A stretch of DNA of 64,000 nt from Acetatifactor muris (GCA_023663635.1 JAMPHD010000003.1:1-64000); one strand, 5' to 3'. Shown: positions 53,571-62,235, counted from the stretch's first letter. Made by a program: numbers and translations. The notes: generated by a model from the sequence alone, not told the origin.

Positions 53571-54146
53571 ATGGGTTTACAGTTTTTGGATTTCCGCAAG
53601 GTGAAAGACGGAAAATACCTCAAAAATTATGAGATCACTTATCTGAACAAGGCCGGGCGGGAGAAGAAGTACGAGCTTGTGAGCCGCAGGGAACTGCGCT
53701 CCATTGAGGATGTGGGCGGCGCGCCGAGCGGAGTCTCCATTGTGGCCACATCCGGCGACAAAATGCTCTTACTGCATGAATTCCGAATGGCAGTCAACCG
53801 CCCGATCTACAATCTCTGCGCGGGCATGATCGAGGAGGGAGAGAGCATCGAGGACTGTATCGCGAGAGAACTCTATGAGGAGACGGGCCTGCAGGTACGC
53901 CGTATCAGACGAATCCTGCCGCCGTCCTTCTCGGCCGTGGGCATATCGGATATGACCACCTATATCGCCTTTGCGGAAGTGGAGGGAGACTTTTCCGACC
54001 ACTCCTCGGACAACGAAATGATAGAGGCAGGTTTCTACGGAAGAGAAGAAGTGAGAGAGTTGTTGGAGACGGAGAGTTTCAGCTCCAGAGCGCAGTTGGC
54101 GGCATATTTTTTTGCATATTACGGTTTTGACGGAAAGGAGCGGTGA
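53571..54146 (+). CDS. NUDIX hydrolase, ADP-ribose pyrophosphatase-like
   Basis: NUDIX enzymes cleave nucleoside diphosphates linked to other groups. The 191-residue protein has a full NUDIX box (about residues 84-106: GMIEEGESIEDCIARELYEE then TGL), with the metal-binding Glu residues present, and the AGMIE strand before it typical of ADP-ribose pyrophosphatases. Housekeeping cleaning of ADP-ribose is likely, but the substrate is not proven. It starts 9 bases after RNase G and is followed by the dehydrogenase gene, with overlapping or adjacent reading frames. Confidence 0.85.
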   Translation: MGLQFLDFRKVKDGKYLKNYEITYLNKAGREKKYELVSRRELRSIEDVGGAPSGVSIVATSGDKMLLLHEFRMAVNRPIYNLCAGMIEEGESIEDCIARELYEETGLQVRRIRRILPPSFSAVGISDMTTYIAFAEVEGDFSDHSSDNEMIEAGFYGREEVRELLETESFSSRAQLAAYFFAYYGFDGKER

Positions 54147-54151
54147 CGCAT

Positions 54152-55147
54152 ATGAAAATTTTTGCCTATGCCATGAGAGAATTTGACGAAAAATATTTTT
54201 TTGAAGAGTATTCCAAGGAACTGAACTGTGAGTACGGTTACAGCACAGAGTATCCGAGTCCCGACAATGTGGAGCTTGCCGCCGGGTATGATGCCATCAG
54301 CGCCACGCCCTGCGACCTGGGAGCGGATATGTTGGACCGTTTTTACAAAGTGGGCGTGCGCTACATCGCCACCCGTTCCATCGGAGTGGATCATATTGAC
54401 TTACGGCACGCGAAAGAGTTGGGGATGGGCGTGTGTCATGTGTCCTATGCCCCCGAGACCGTGGCGGATTACGCCATCATGCTGATGCTGATGTGCTGCA
54501 GAAATATCTGCCATATTCTGGAGCGATCCAAGGTGCAGGATTACACTCTGAAGGGCAAGATGGGCAAAAATCTGTGTGACTGCACGGTGGGCATCATCGG
54601 CACAGGCAAGATCGGACAGACGGTCATTAAGCATCTGTCAACCTTCGGGTGCCGCATCTTGGCATATGATATCTATCCCAATGAGACCTGCGGACAGATG
54701 GCGGAATATGTGTCTTTGGAAGAGCTGTACGCCAATTCCGACATCATCACGCTGCATGCCCCGGCCACGGCGGACAATTACCACCTCCTGAACGCGGCTG
54801 CCTTTGCACAAATGAAGGACGATGTCACGATCATCAACACGGCGAGGGGGACTCTGATCGACACGGACGCTCTGATTGCCGCCATTGAGCAGGGCAAAGT
54901 GGGACACGCGGCTCTGGACGTGTTGGAGCAGGAGAACGGCCTGTATTACGCCAACCGCATGGGAGATCCGATCGCCAATCGCGGCATGGCGATCCTGCGT
55001 TCCTTCCCCAATGTGATCCTGTCGCCTCACACGGCTTTTTATACGGAAAATGTGGTGCGGGACATGGCATATAAATCCATGAAAGGCGTCCTGGATATGA
55101 TGGCACATCGGGAAAATCCGTTGGTAGTGGTGAAAGATTATGAATAA
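54152..55147 (+). CDS. D-2-hydroxyacid dehydrogenase, VanH/D-lactate type
   Basis: The enzyme reduces a 2-oxo acid, probably pyruvate, to the D-2-hydroxy acid with NADH. The 331-residue product has the Rossmann motif VGIIGTGKIG near residue 148, the catalytic Arg in NTARGTLID, the Glu/His dyad region with HTAFYT, and RSIGVDHIDLRHAKELG, shared with VanH and D-lactate dehydrogenases. There is no vanA ligase nearby, so a fermentative D-lactate role is more likely than resistance. The ATG at 54152 is 11 bases after AAAGGAG; a GTG at 54143 is also possible. The next gene overlaps its end by 8 bases. Confidence 0.85.
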   Translation: MKIFAYAMREFDEKYFFEEYSKELNCEYGYSTEYPSPDNVELAAGYDAISATPCDLGADMLDRFYKVGVRYIATRSIGVDHIDLRHAKELGMGVCHVSYAPETVADYAIMLMLMCCRNICHILERSKVQDYTLKGKMGKNLCDCTVGIIGTGKIGQTVIKHLSTFGCRILAYDIYPNETCGQMAEYVSLEELYANSDIITLHAPATADNYHLLNAAAFAQMKDDVTIINTARGTLIDTDALIAAIEQGKVGHAALDVLEQENGLYYANRMGDPIANRGMAILRSFPNVILSPHTAFYTENVVRDMAYKSMKGVLDMMAHRENPLVVVKDYE

Positions 55148-55877
55148 TAATATCAGCAATTTGGGACAAACCAATCTGCAGTCGGATGCGCAACAGGATA
55201 CGCAGCCGGATGTGCGCCTTTTATATGAATTGGACGCGGCATGTGCCCATATGGATATGGCCATTCATCAGACGGAGCAGCAGCTTGCCGCCGTGGAGAA
55301 GAAACTGAAGGGGCTGTGGCATGATCTGATCATTTACATAGGCATGGCGACCGTTCCCGAATTGGTCTACAGACTTTGCACGCTGTTAAACGGTTGGATG
55401 CATCTGTTGCTGCCGTTCGGAGTGATCCTGGCCCAACTCATAAGATGTGTATATTTCATTCTGGTCCCCTTTGCGATATGCCATATAATGGTGACGCTTT
55501 ATCTCTTGAGATTAAATCGTGAGGACGCGGCGATCTATACCGAACCCAGACGCTTGGAAAACTTTCGCAGCAGCGGACGACAGACCGATGACCAACGGGA
55601 GCCGTCCTTTCGCTCGGAGCAGAAGAAACTGACCGTTATTCTGTCAAGATATTATATGAGCAAAGAGACTTTGGAGCAACTGAGACGCCGGATCACGGAG
55701 CCCGGCGAAACGCCCATGACCATGGCGGAACTGAAAAGCAAACTGAATGAGATCACTTATTACGCGGATGTCGTCCCGGCCGACATCTACCAGATCACCA
55801 ATATGTCAGTTTTGAAAGTGGTGCCCACATTTTTTTCATTTCTGATATTGATCATATATATGATGTGGATCTGGTAG
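55140..55877 (+). CDS. Unknown multi-pass membrane protein
   Basis: The 245-residue product has a charged, glutamine-rich start (about 1-60), two to three hydrophobic segments between about residues 63 and 122, a charged central region, and a last hydrophobic segment at the C-terminus (FFSFLILIIYMMWIW). No family is recognised. It overlaps the dehydrogenase gene by 8 bases, so it is in the same transcript and its product is made by coupled translation. The terminator at 55952-55978 follows. Confidence 0.65.
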   Translation: MNNNISNLGQTNLQSDAQQDTQPDVRLLYELDAACAHMDMAIHQTEQQLAAVEKKLKGLWHDLIIYIGMATVPELVYRLCTLLNGWMHLLLPFGVILAQLIRCVYFILVPFAICHIMVTLYLLRLNREDAAIYTEPRRLENFRSSGRQTDDQREPSFRSEQKKLTVILSRYYMSKETLEQLRRRITEPGETPMTMAELKSKLNEITYYADVVPADIYQITNMSVLKVVPTFFSFLILIIYMMWIW

Positions 55878-55951
55878 GCGAAAAATATGTAAAAACAGTG
55901 GGGCAGTATGCTCCGCAAATCATTATTGTGTTAAAATAAGAAGAGGGGAGA

Positions 55952-55978
55952 GGGGTTGCGGAGCGCAATCCCTTTTTT
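55952..55978 (+). terminator. Terminator of the radical SAM-RNase G-NUDIX-dehydrogenase operon
   Basis: GGGGTTGCG (55952-55960) pairs with CGCAATCCC (55964-55972, one G-T pair) around GAG, and TTTTTT follows at 55973-55978. It lies 75 bases after the stop of the membrane protein gene. Confidence 0.85.
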
Positions 55979-56109
55979 GATTGCTTTTGACTACATTTAT
56001 ATGTCCGGTCGCAACATTTATTGAAATCTTTACTCCGAGTCTGCCGATAAAATAATCGAACAGCGAATTTAGATTTTGCGCTGCATCACCCGTAAAGGAG
56101 GATAACATA

Positions 56110-56230
56110 TTGAGAACAACAATCTTTGATGACAGTTAAAATTGCCGCCTCGACAAAACTGTTAAATGATATGCTTGGACTTGAAAAAGAGAGCATGGCA
56201 ATTCCGAATGACAGAGGAATTGGAGAATAG
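56110..56230 (+). pseudogene. Possible frameshifted small gene
   Basis: AAAGGAGG at 56094-56101, 8 bases before a TTG at 56110, is an excellent start signal. However, the frame stops after nine codons (TAA at 56137-56139). In the next frame, an ATG at 56129 continues 33 codons to TAG at 56228-56230. This looks like a small gene broken by one frameshift, or an initiation signal left after recombination. The region lies in an AT-rich gap of 391 bases (55878-56268), which otherwise holds only the terminator. Confidence 0.35.
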
Positions 56231-56268
56231 GAAGTACACATAAATATCACAGGAGGGACATTAATTAA

Positions 56269-56886
56269 ATGCAGATCACTGACAATTTAAACGGCAGATA
56301 TAACTATTTGCAAAACATGACCGGTAAAAATGATTCCGCGCTTCAAGGGTCGGGATATCATTTCTCAGACGCGATCACTATGGCAGACAGTGAAGACGAA
56401 GGAACTTTCTTAGGTCTGACAATGATTCCGGAAGAGGGCAAAACAGTAGTCTATGGGATGAGGGCCATGCTCTCAGAGGAATCTACACCGGATAAACCCA
56501 TCGTTCAGATCATATCCAATTTGGACGGGCAGAAAGAAATATACAATGTGGACATCAGTAAGGTAGATCCTAAAAACGCGTCCCGCATGGAGATATTTGC
56601 TCTGTGCTGTTATGAGGATAAAATGGGCACGGGAACAGGCAGCACATTCGGATCCTTCCACACGCTGAAAATGTATGAGGAAACGGCAAAACAAAACGGA
56701 CAGATGAAGACTGTGGATGAAAGCTTGTCTGCATGGGAGCAATTTACCGATGAAAAACGCAATTGGTGCGCGATCAGCGAGGCGGCATTGGAAACGCTGA
56801 AAAACTATAATAGTCCGGATGCCAAAATACTCGATCTTATTTTAAAAGGTCAAAAACTGCTGACAATTTTTTCCAAATATGCCTGA
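56269..56886 (+). CDS. Unrecognised 205-residue protein
   Basis: The product has a low-charge N-terminal part, a beta-rich middle (VVYGMRAMLSEE and IVQIISNLDGQKEIYNVDISKVDP), and a helical C-terminal part. No transmembrane segment or signal peptide is seen. I do not know the family, though similar small proteins are familiar from Lachnospiraceae. AGGAGGG lies 11 bases before the ATG. Composition is AT-richer than the operon before it, and it follows a possible broken gene, so this may be a small accessory region. It is followed by its own hairpin terminator. Confidence 0.65.
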   Translation: MQITDNLNGRYNYLQNMTGKNDSALQGSGYHFSDAITMADSEDEGTFLGLTMIPEEGKTVVYGMRAMLSEESTPDKPIVQIISNLDGQKEIYNVDISKVDPKNASRMEIFALCCYEDKMGTGTGSTFGSFHTLKMYEETAKQNGQMKTVDESLSAWEQFTDEKRNWCAISEAALETLKNYNSPDAKILDLILKGQKLLTIFSKYA

Positions 56887-56912
56887 GTTGTTTATAACGG
56901 ATACTTAATTTT

Positions 56913-56947
56913 GAAGGGGCTGAGTATATAAGGTACTCAGTTCCTTC
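56913..56947 (+). terminator. Terminator-like hairpin after the 205-residue gene
   Basis: A 14-bp stem with two G-T pairs (56913-56926 with 56934-56947) has a 7-base loop. The T-run after it is weak. The following 160 bases (56948-57109) up to dtd hold only a short 7-bp inverted repeat (57027-57033 with 57042-57048). Confidence 0.6.
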
Positions 56948-57109
56948 TTGTATGATCATCATGCTTATTCATCCGGTTTAAATATGGCGATGATTTATCA
57001 GAGATTGGTTGAAGATAAGCAGATGCAACTATGCGCAAAACCATAGTTTAACGAATAGTTGGCCCTGTTTCGGCCGTTTAGGAGCTTGGGGATAGATTGA
57101 TCTGTCTCA

Positions 57110-57562
57110 TCAGATTCCCAGTTCTTCAGAGTCCAATACCACGGTAAAGGGACCGTCATTGACAAGAGAAACGGACATATCCGCGCCGAAACTCCCGGTT
57201 TGGACCTGAGGAACTTCCGAGCGGCACAGACCGATGATATACTCATATAATTCGTTGGCTATATGAGGATCGGCCGCCCGGACAAAGGAGGGACGGTTTC
57301 CCTTTCGGCAATCCGCATATAAGGTAAATTGTGAAACTAATAACAGACTTCCCGAGACACTTTTTAGATCCAGATTGGTCTTGCCGTTCTCATCCTCAAA
57401 AATCCTCAGACCCAACAGTTTTTTAACCATTTTGTCCGCGATCTGCACGGTATCCGATTCAGTGATGCCGATCAATACCAGAAATCCCTTTTTAATTGCT
57501 CCGATGGTCTGATCATCTACCGTGACGGTGGCTTCCGTCACCCGCTGTATCACAAAACGCAT
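57110..57562 (-). CDS. dtd: D-aminoacyl-tRNA deacylase
   Basis: Dtd hydrolyses D-amino acids from wrongly charged tRNA. The 150-residue protein starts [16 protein letters not shown] and has the conserved [12 protein letters not shown] block. It also has the Gly-cisPro motif in [12 protein letters not shown] near the C-terminus, which forms the chirality-selecting pocket. It lies on the minus strand 24 bases after the AI-2E exporter gene and likely shares its transcript. Confidence 0.95.
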   Translation of the reverse strand: MRFVIQRVTEATVTVDDQTIGAIKKGFLVLIGITESDTVQIADKMVKKLLGLRIFEDENGKTNLDLKSVSGSLLLVSQFTLYADCRKGNRPSFVRAADPHIANELYEYIIGLCRSEVPQVQTGSFGADMSVSLVNDGPFTVVLDSEELGI

Positions 57563-57586
57563 GGTTTTACTCTCCCGCTTTCGTCT

Positions 57587-58918
57587 CTACTCGTCTTTCC
57601 CGGCTCTGCGCTCCTGTTTTCGCAGTTCTCTCACCTGTTTCTGTTCATCGATATTCTTCTTGAATGTAGGCACAAACTCATAGAAATTACCCTCATCATC
57701 CACGGATTCCACCGTGAGATAAGCTCCCGTCTCCACCGGCATATTTTTCTTGCCCAAAGACGTGTTTACCAATGACTTGATGGCCGCATAGATCACCGCA
57801 AAGATGGGAACACCCACGATCATTCCCGGCACCCCGAAAACGCCCCCGAACAGAGTGATCGCAAAGATAACCCAGAAACCGGTCAGTCCCGTGGAGTTGC
57901 CCAAGATCTTCGGCCCTATGATATTGCCGTCAACCTGCTGCAGTACCAATATGAAAATGATAAAATACAGACTGTTGAGCGGGTGGGTTGGATCCACCAG
58001 AAAGATCAACACCGTACTGGGAACCGCGCCCAACCAAGGTCCAAAGAAAGGGATGATATTGGTCACGCCGATGATCACGCTGACCAACGCCGCATAAGGG
58101 GTATTCAAAAGGGTCGTTCCGATAAAGCACAGCAGTCCGATAATGATGGAATCCAAGACTTTTCCAATGATAAAACCGCTGAATGTCTTGTGTGTGAAAC
58201 GGAAATTGCGAATGATCACATTGGCCGTATTTTTGTCAAAGATCGCATAGGACATCTTCTTGGCCTGCCCCGCAAACTTTTCTTTGCTGACAAGCACATA
58301 GATCGAGATGATAAAGCCGATGACCCAATCCCACAACACGCCCAATACATTGATGATGCTGAGGGAAACCGTCTTGAGCAATCCGCTCGTTGCGGCCAGA
58401 ACATCGTTGTTCAGCCATCTCTCCAACTCTCCGGAAGAACGGTCTATCATCTTCACCAGATAGCTGCCGACCTCCGGATTGTCCTCTAAGAGGCGGTTGA
58501 TCAACTGCGTCACATTACTCACATAGGAGTCAAGATTTGATACCAGATTCATGATACTGGGCACAATCTGGGACACCAACATATGGATCAAAGCATAGAT
58601 CACCGCAAAAAACAAAAATGCCGTGATAAAGACACTGACGCCCCGCAGGATGGAATTGCGCTTTTTGGCATTTTTCATGGGAATCCGTTCAAACAGAGGT
58701 TTCATGATACGGTATTCGATCTGATTGAGTATCGGAGTCAGGATGTAGGCAAGCACAAATCCCACCAACACAGGCATGAGAACATCCGCCAGTCTGCCGA
58801 AAGCGGCTTTGATATTGGCTCCGTGAAACATCAGATAATAGAAAAGGATCCCGGCGGCGATCACACAGAATGCCGTCACGCCCCATCGGATATATTTATT
58901 GTTTAAACGAATTTTCAT
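57587..58918 (-). CDS. AI-2E-family (PerM-like) membrane transporter
   Basis: AI-2E family proteins are multi-pass membrane proteins that move small molecules; a few export autoinducer-2, but most have unknown cargo. The 443-residue product has the family pattern: an N-terminal TM, a GFVLAYILTPILNQIEYR block, about eight TMs, a central charged part, and the C-terminal block PFFGPWLGAVPSTVLIFL. A basic tail ends the protein. A promoter on the minus strand lies at 58971-58999, and dtd follows. Functional assignment remains at the family level. Confidence 0.85.
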   Translation of the reverse strand: MKIRLNNKYIRWGVTAFCVIAAGILFYYLMFHGANIKAAFGRLADVLMPVLVGFVLAYILTPILNQIEYRIMKPLFERIPMKNAKKRNSILRGVSVFITAFLFFAVIYALIHMLVSQIVPSIMNLVSNLDSYVSNVTQLINRLLEDNPEVGSYLVKMIDRSSGELERWLNNDVLAATSGLLKTVSLSIINVLGVLWDWVIGFIISIYVLVSKEKFAGQAKKMSYAIFDKNTANVIIRNFRFTHKTFSGFIIGKVLDSIIIGLLCFIGTTLLNTPYAALVSVIIGVTNIIPFFGPWLGAVPSTVLIFLVDPTHPLNSLYFIIFILVLQQVDGNIIGPKILGNSTGLTGFWVIFAITLFGGVFGVPGMIVGVPIFAVIYAAIKSLVNTSLGKKNMPVETGAYLTVESVDDEGNFYEFVPTFKKNIDEQKQVRELRKQERRAGKDE

Positions 58919-58970
58919 GGCAGTCCTCCAACAGTTATCAAATATGATCTTTTACATCCATACTTTTTAT

Positions 58971-58999
58971 ATCATACACCGAATCGGGCAATATCACAA
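58971..58999 (-). promoter_or_regulatory. Promoter of the AI-2E-dtd operon
   Basis: On the minus strand TTGTGA (58994-58999), 17 bases, then TATGAT (58971-58976), about 53 bases before the start codon. It is back to back with the ttcA promoter. Confidence 0.55.
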
Positions 59000-59015
59000 G
59001 ATTTAATAGCGAGGT

Positions 59016-59043
59016 TGTGCAAAAAAAAAAAAAGGAGTAGAAT
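59016..59043 (+). promoter_or_regulatory. Promoter of ttcA with a 13-A spacer
   Basis: TTGTGC (59016-59020 plus the following base, -35 core) and TAGAAT (59038-59043) are about 17 bases apart. The spacer contains 13 consecutive A at 59021-59033. Slippage in this run would change the spacing, so promoter strength could vary between cells. Confidence 0.55.
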
Positions 59044-59074
59044 AGAAACAGCTGCAAGATCCTATAGTCAACAA

Positions 59075-59095
59075 CCCTGTTGCAAGCCAACGGGG
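59075..59095 (+). repeat. Palindromic hairpin in the ttcA leader
   Basis: CCCTGTTG (59075-59082) pairs with CAACGGGG (59088-59095, one G-T pair) around CAAGC. The sequence resembles part of the nested palindrome after parC (28317-28340), so it may belong to the same dispersed family. It lies in the 5' leader of ttcA. Confidence 0.55.
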
Positions 59096-59113
59096 CATCA
59101 AAAGTGAGGTCAC

Positions 59114-59848
59114 ATGAAATTACAACAGTTGTACAGTCTCGTCCGCAGAGCCGTGGACGATTATCACATGATCGAGGAGGGGGATAAGATCGCCGTCGGC
59201 ATCTCCGGAGGCAAAGACAGTCTCACGCTGCTCCATGCCCTGCACGGTCTGATGCGGTTTTACCCGCAGACATTCCGGATTCATGCGGTCACGGTGGATC
59301 TGGGATTCGGCAACCTGGATCTGACAGAAATCCGAAACCTCTGCCGGGATCTGGACATTGAATATACCGTGGTGGAGACGGATATCGCCCAAGTGGTCTT
59401 TGAGGAGCGCGCGGAGAGCAATCCCTGTTCTCTATGCGCCAAAATGCGGAAAGGCGCTTTGAATCAGGCCATCAAGGAGGTTGGATGCAACAAAGTCGCG
59501 TATGCGCACCACAAAGATGATGTGGTGGAGACCATGCTCATGTCCCTGATCTTTGAGGGGCGTTTCCATACCTTCTCCCCCGTCACATACCTGGACCGCA
59601 TGGATCTTACGGTCATCCGACCGCTGATCTATGTGCAGGAGGCGGATGTGATCGGATTTGTCCGCAAATATGATCTGCCCGTGGTCAAGAGCCCCTGTCC
59701 CGCGGACGGACATACCAAGAGAGAATACATCAAAAATCTGCTCCGGGAGATCAATCTGGAGACTCCCGGTGTCAAGGAGCGCATGTTCACCGCGATCCAA
59801 AACGGAAAGCTGAAAGGTTGGGAGACATACTGTGGCAGTATTAAATAA
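59114..59848 (+). CDS. ttcA: tRNA 2-thiocytidine biosynthesis protein, TtcA-like
   Basis: TtcA adds sulfur to cytidine 32 of some tRNAs, using a 4Fe-4S cluster. The 244-residue product has the PP-loop ISGGKDSL near residue 32, the cysteine pair C105-S-L-C108, and a third cysteine at C195 (in SPCPADG), the three expected cluster ligands. It is in the TtcA subfamily by these cysteines, though the target base is inferred. GTGAGG precedes the ATG. A tyrosine recombinase gene begins before its stop, so the two are co-transcribed. The upstream promoter has a slippage-prone A run. Confidence 0.85.
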   Translation: MKLQQLYSLVRRAVDDYHMIEEGDKIAVGISGGKDSLTLLHALHGLMRFYPQTFRIHAVTVDLGFGNLDLTEIRNLCRDLDIEYTVVETDIAQVVFEERAESNPCSLCAKMRKGALNQAIKEVGCNKVAYAHHKDDVVETMLMSLIFEGRFHTFSPVTYLDRMDLTVIRPLIYVQEADVIGFVRKYDLPVVKSPCPADGHTKREYIKNLLREINLETPGVKERMFTAIQNGKLKGWETYCGSIK

Positions 59849-60911
59849 GAACAACTACCATGATGAGCAAAACCGAAACAATATTGTGAAGATGCGGGAG
59901 GTATTGAACACGCTCCCCGGTTTCTGTAGGACGTTCTTTAGAGGGATCGAGGAGTACACTTCCACGAGGACCAGACTGGCATATGCCTATGATATCCGGC
60001 TGTTCTTCGAGTTCCTCCACGAGCGGAATGCCGTGTGCGCCAAGATGAATATTGAGGATTATCCTCTCTCGCTGTTGGACGACATCGCCAGATTGGATAT
60101 CGAGGAATATCTGGAATATCTGACGCTGTATGAGAAGGACGGCCGGGAGATCACCAATGATGAGCGGGGAAAAGCCCGAAAACTTGCATCGTTGAGAAGT
60201 TTCTACAATTATTTTTATCAGAATGAGATGATTGAAAACAATCCTGCGGCGTTGGTGCCGTTGCCCAAGCGTCCCGAGAAAGAGATCATACGTCTGGAGC
60301 CCAATGAGGTTGCCATTTTATTGGATCAGGTGGAATCCGGCGCCAAGTTGACCAAAAAGGAGTTGGAATATCATCAGAAGACCAAGACGCGGGACGTGGC
60401 GCTTCTGACCCTGTTGTTGGGGACGGGAATCCGTGTCTCGGAATGTGTGGGCATTGATCTCGGAGACGTGAATTTTGACGAAGGCGGAATCAAGATCCGC
60501 CGAAAAGGCGGTTATGAGACGGTGATCTACTTCGGCGAGGAGGTGGAGACCGCTCTGCTCGATTATCTGGAGGAACGGGAATACATGATCCCTGCTGAGG
60601 GACATGAAAACGCACTCTTCCTCTCCCTGCAGAACCGCAGGATGGCCGTGCGCTCCGTGGAGAATCTCGTCAAGAAGTACGCCTCCCGGGTGACCGCCCT
60701 AAAGAAGATCACGCCCCACAAACTGCGCAGCACTTACGGCACAAACCTATATAAAGAAACCGGCGATATCTATCTGGTGGCGGATGTGTTGGGGCACAAG
60801 GATGTCAATACCACCCGAAAACACTATGCCGCCATGGAGCAGGAACGCCGCCGTCGGGCCGCCAATGCCGTGCAATTACGTGAAAAGCCGCAGAACCGTC
60901 CGCCGGAATAA
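59832..60911 (+). CDS. Tyrosine recombinase, XerC/XerD-like
   Basis: Tyrosine recombinases cut and rejoin DNA strands; Xer proteins resolve chromosome dimers. The 359-residue product has a core-binding domain (about 25-150) and the catalytic domain with R201, H296, R299, H322 and Y332, all in the expected motifs (GTGIRVSE, HKLRSTYG, LGHKDV and HYA). It begins at a GTG at 59832 overlapping the end of ttcA. It could be the chromosomal Xer, because it is not next to other mobile-element genes and its neighbours are housekeeping. No dif site was found by eye. Confidence 0.85.
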   Translation: MAVLNKNNYHDEQNRNNIVKMREVLNTLPGFCRTFFRGIEEYTSTRTRLAYAYDIRLFFEFLHERNAVCAKMNIEDYPLSLLDDIARLDIEEYLEYLTLYEKDGREITNDERGKARKLASLRSFYNYFYQNEMIENNPAALVPLPKRPEKEIIRLEPNEVAILLDQVESGAKLTKKELEYHQKTKTRDVALLTLLLGTGIRVSECVGIDLGDVNFDEGGIKIRRKGGYETVIYFGEEVETALLDYLEEREYMIPAEGHENALFLSLQNRRMAVRSVENLVKKYASRVTALKKITPHKLRSTYGTNLYKETGDIYLVADVLGHKDVNTTRKHYAAMEQERRRRAANAVQLREKPQNRPPE

Positions 60912-60996
60912 TATGCATTCGTTGACCGGTTTGGTTCTGTTTGGTTCTAAGGATTGTTCTCCTGTCAATTCGGGGATGATCTGCCCCGAGAGCAGA

Positions 60997-61392
60997 TTAT
61001 TTTACAAATTCCGTGGAATAATACGGCACGATCAGACGCTGACCCGCACGGATCCCGGAGGCGTCCTCCAAGCGGTTGATGCTGCACACTTCCTCAATAT
61101 AGAGCTCCCTGCTCCGGTATTGCTCATAGTCGATATATTCGTCCGCAATACTCCAGAGACTGTCTCCGTCCATGACCGTGATGCCCGTGTAGTATTTTAA
61201 TGATACCTCGTCCGTGTTCTCTCCGGCCTTGGAAATGAAAGAATGACAGGATATAACACATACGGTGATCAGGCATATCGTCATCAAAAAAGAGGCGATC
61301 CTTCTCCTGCGCTCCTTGCGGCGTCTCAGATCTCTTTTGTAAGTTCTCAGCTCCCGATCGGTCATCTCCCGTATACTCTTCTGCTCTCTCAT
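60997..61392 (-). CDS. LysM-domain membrane protein, YneA-like division inhibitor
   Basis: In Bacillus, yneA lies beside lexA and stops division during the SOS response; it has a membrane anchor and a LysM domain. The 131-residue product has an N-terminal charged helix (1-30), a membrane segment (about 32-52), and a LysM domain (about 70-124). The ATG at 61392 is 7 bases from GGGGAGG on the minus strand; others at 61398 or 61506 lack this spacing. A TTGACA-17-TATAAT promoter with a LexA-like box in the spacer drives it. So YneA-like function is inferred from layout. Confidence 0.8.
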   Translation of the reverse strand: MREQKSIREMTDRELRTYKRDLRRRKERRRRIASFLMTICLITVCVISCHSFISKAGENTDEVSLKYYTGITVMDGDSLWSIADEYIDYEQYRSRELYIEEVCSINRLEDASGIRAGQRLIVPYYSTEFVK

Positions 61393-61427
61393 GGTCATTC
61401 CTCCCCGGTTCATAAGCAATCCGTCCT

Positions 61428-61526
61428 TGAATGTATGTTCGAAAACATTTGTTCTGATTGCATTATATCGAACATGCATTCTCTTGTCAAGCACAAAATC
61501 GAACATATTTTTGGAATATATGTTTG
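61428..61526. promoter_or_regulatory. Cluster of five LexA-like boxes between lexA and the LysM gene
   Basis: Against the consensus CGAACATATGTTCG the boxes lie at 61428-61441 (11 of 14), 61442-61455 (weaker, half-sites 7 of 8), 61469-61482 (10 of 14), 61500-61513 (12 of 14) and 61513-61526 (11 of 14). The third lies in the spacer of the LysM promoter and the last two touch the lexA -35. Matches are by eye and some may be chance. Confidence 0.65.
61462..61490 (-). promoter_or_regulatory. Promoter of the LysM gene
   Basis: On the minus strand, a perfect TTGACA (61485-61490), 17 bases, then a perfect TATAAT (61462-61467). A LexA-like box (61469-61482) fills the spacer, as expected for tight SOS control. 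Confidence 0.85.
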
Positions 61527-61552
61527 CTTTTTGGGATAAACCATGTTATAAT
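61524..61552 (+). promoter_or_regulatory. Promoter of lexA
   Basis: TTGCTT (61524-61529), 17 bases, then TATAAT (61547-61552), with TG at 61544-61545 giving an extended -10. Two LexA-like boxes end at or upstream of the -35, so lexA is probably self-regulated. Confidence 0.8.
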
Positions 61553-61591
61553 CATTTCAGAAGGATTCATAATCACAATGGAGGCAGCTAC

Positions 61592-62209
61592 ATGAGTTAT
61601 GGAAAGATCACACCCAAGCAACAGGAAATATTGGATTACATCAAAGATGAAATATTGAAGAAAGGCTATCCGCCCACGGTCCGCGAGATCTGCGAGACCG
61701 TACATCTGAAATCCACCTCCTCCGTTCACTCCCATCTGGAGACTCTGGAGAAGAACGGCTATATCCGCCGTGACCCCACCAAGCCCAGAGCCATTGAGAT
61801 CTGTGATGACAGCTTTCAGATGGTGCGCACGGAGATGGTGAGCATTCCCGTCATCGGCAATGTGGCCGCAGGTCAGCCCATTTTGGCCGAGGAGAATATT
61901 CAGGAGTATTTCCCCGTCCCCGCGGACATGGTACCCAAGGGAGAATCTTTTATTCTGAACGTGCGGGGAGATTCCATGGTCAATGCCGGCATCCTGAGCG
62001 GTGACCGCGTGTTTGTCCACTCCTGCGATACGGCCTCCAACGGCTCCATCGTGGTGGCGTTGATCGATGACTCGGCCACGGTGAAGACCTTTTATCGGGA
62101 GAACGGCCATGTCCGTCTGCAGCCGGAGAATGACACCATGGATCCCATCATCGTGGACGATTGCAGGATCCTGGGAACGGTTTACGGCGTCTTTCGTTTC
62201 TATAAATGA
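61592..62209 (+). CDS. lexA: SOS repressor LexA
   Basis: LexA represses DNA-damage genes and cuts itself when RecA is active. The 205-residue product has the winged-helix DNA-binding domain ([16 protein letters not shown] and [20 protein letters not shown]). The self-cleavage site is A93-G94 (in NVAAGQP), and the catalytic dyad is S128 (in GDSM) and K165 (in VKTFY). GGAGG precedes ATG 61592; the longer upstream reading would start inside the promoter. LexA-like boxes lie in its own promoter, and one lies in the ruvA promoter at 4.1 kb. Confidence 0.96.
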   Translation: MSYGKITPKQQEILDYIKDEILKKGYPPTVREICETVHLKSTSSVHSHLETLEKNGYIRRDPTKPRAIEICDDSFQMVRTEMVSIPVIGNVAAGQPILAEENIQEYFPVPADMVPKGESFILNVRGDSMVNAGILSGDRVFVHSCDTASNGSIVVALIDDSATVKTFYRENGHVRLQPENDTMDPIIVDDCRILGTVYGVFRFYK

Positions 62210-62235
62210 TGCCGCGAACAGGATTCACGACAAAA

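Noticed and set aside
54152..55147. A vanH gene for vancomycin resistance
   Set aside because: The sequence resembles VanH, but no vanA, vanX or regulator is nearby. D-lactate dehydrogenases share the same motifs, so resistance is not supported.
55923..56108. A 61-codon minus-strand frame
   Set aside because: It lies over the terminator and has no start signal. A resemblance to a recombinase tail was too weak to keep.
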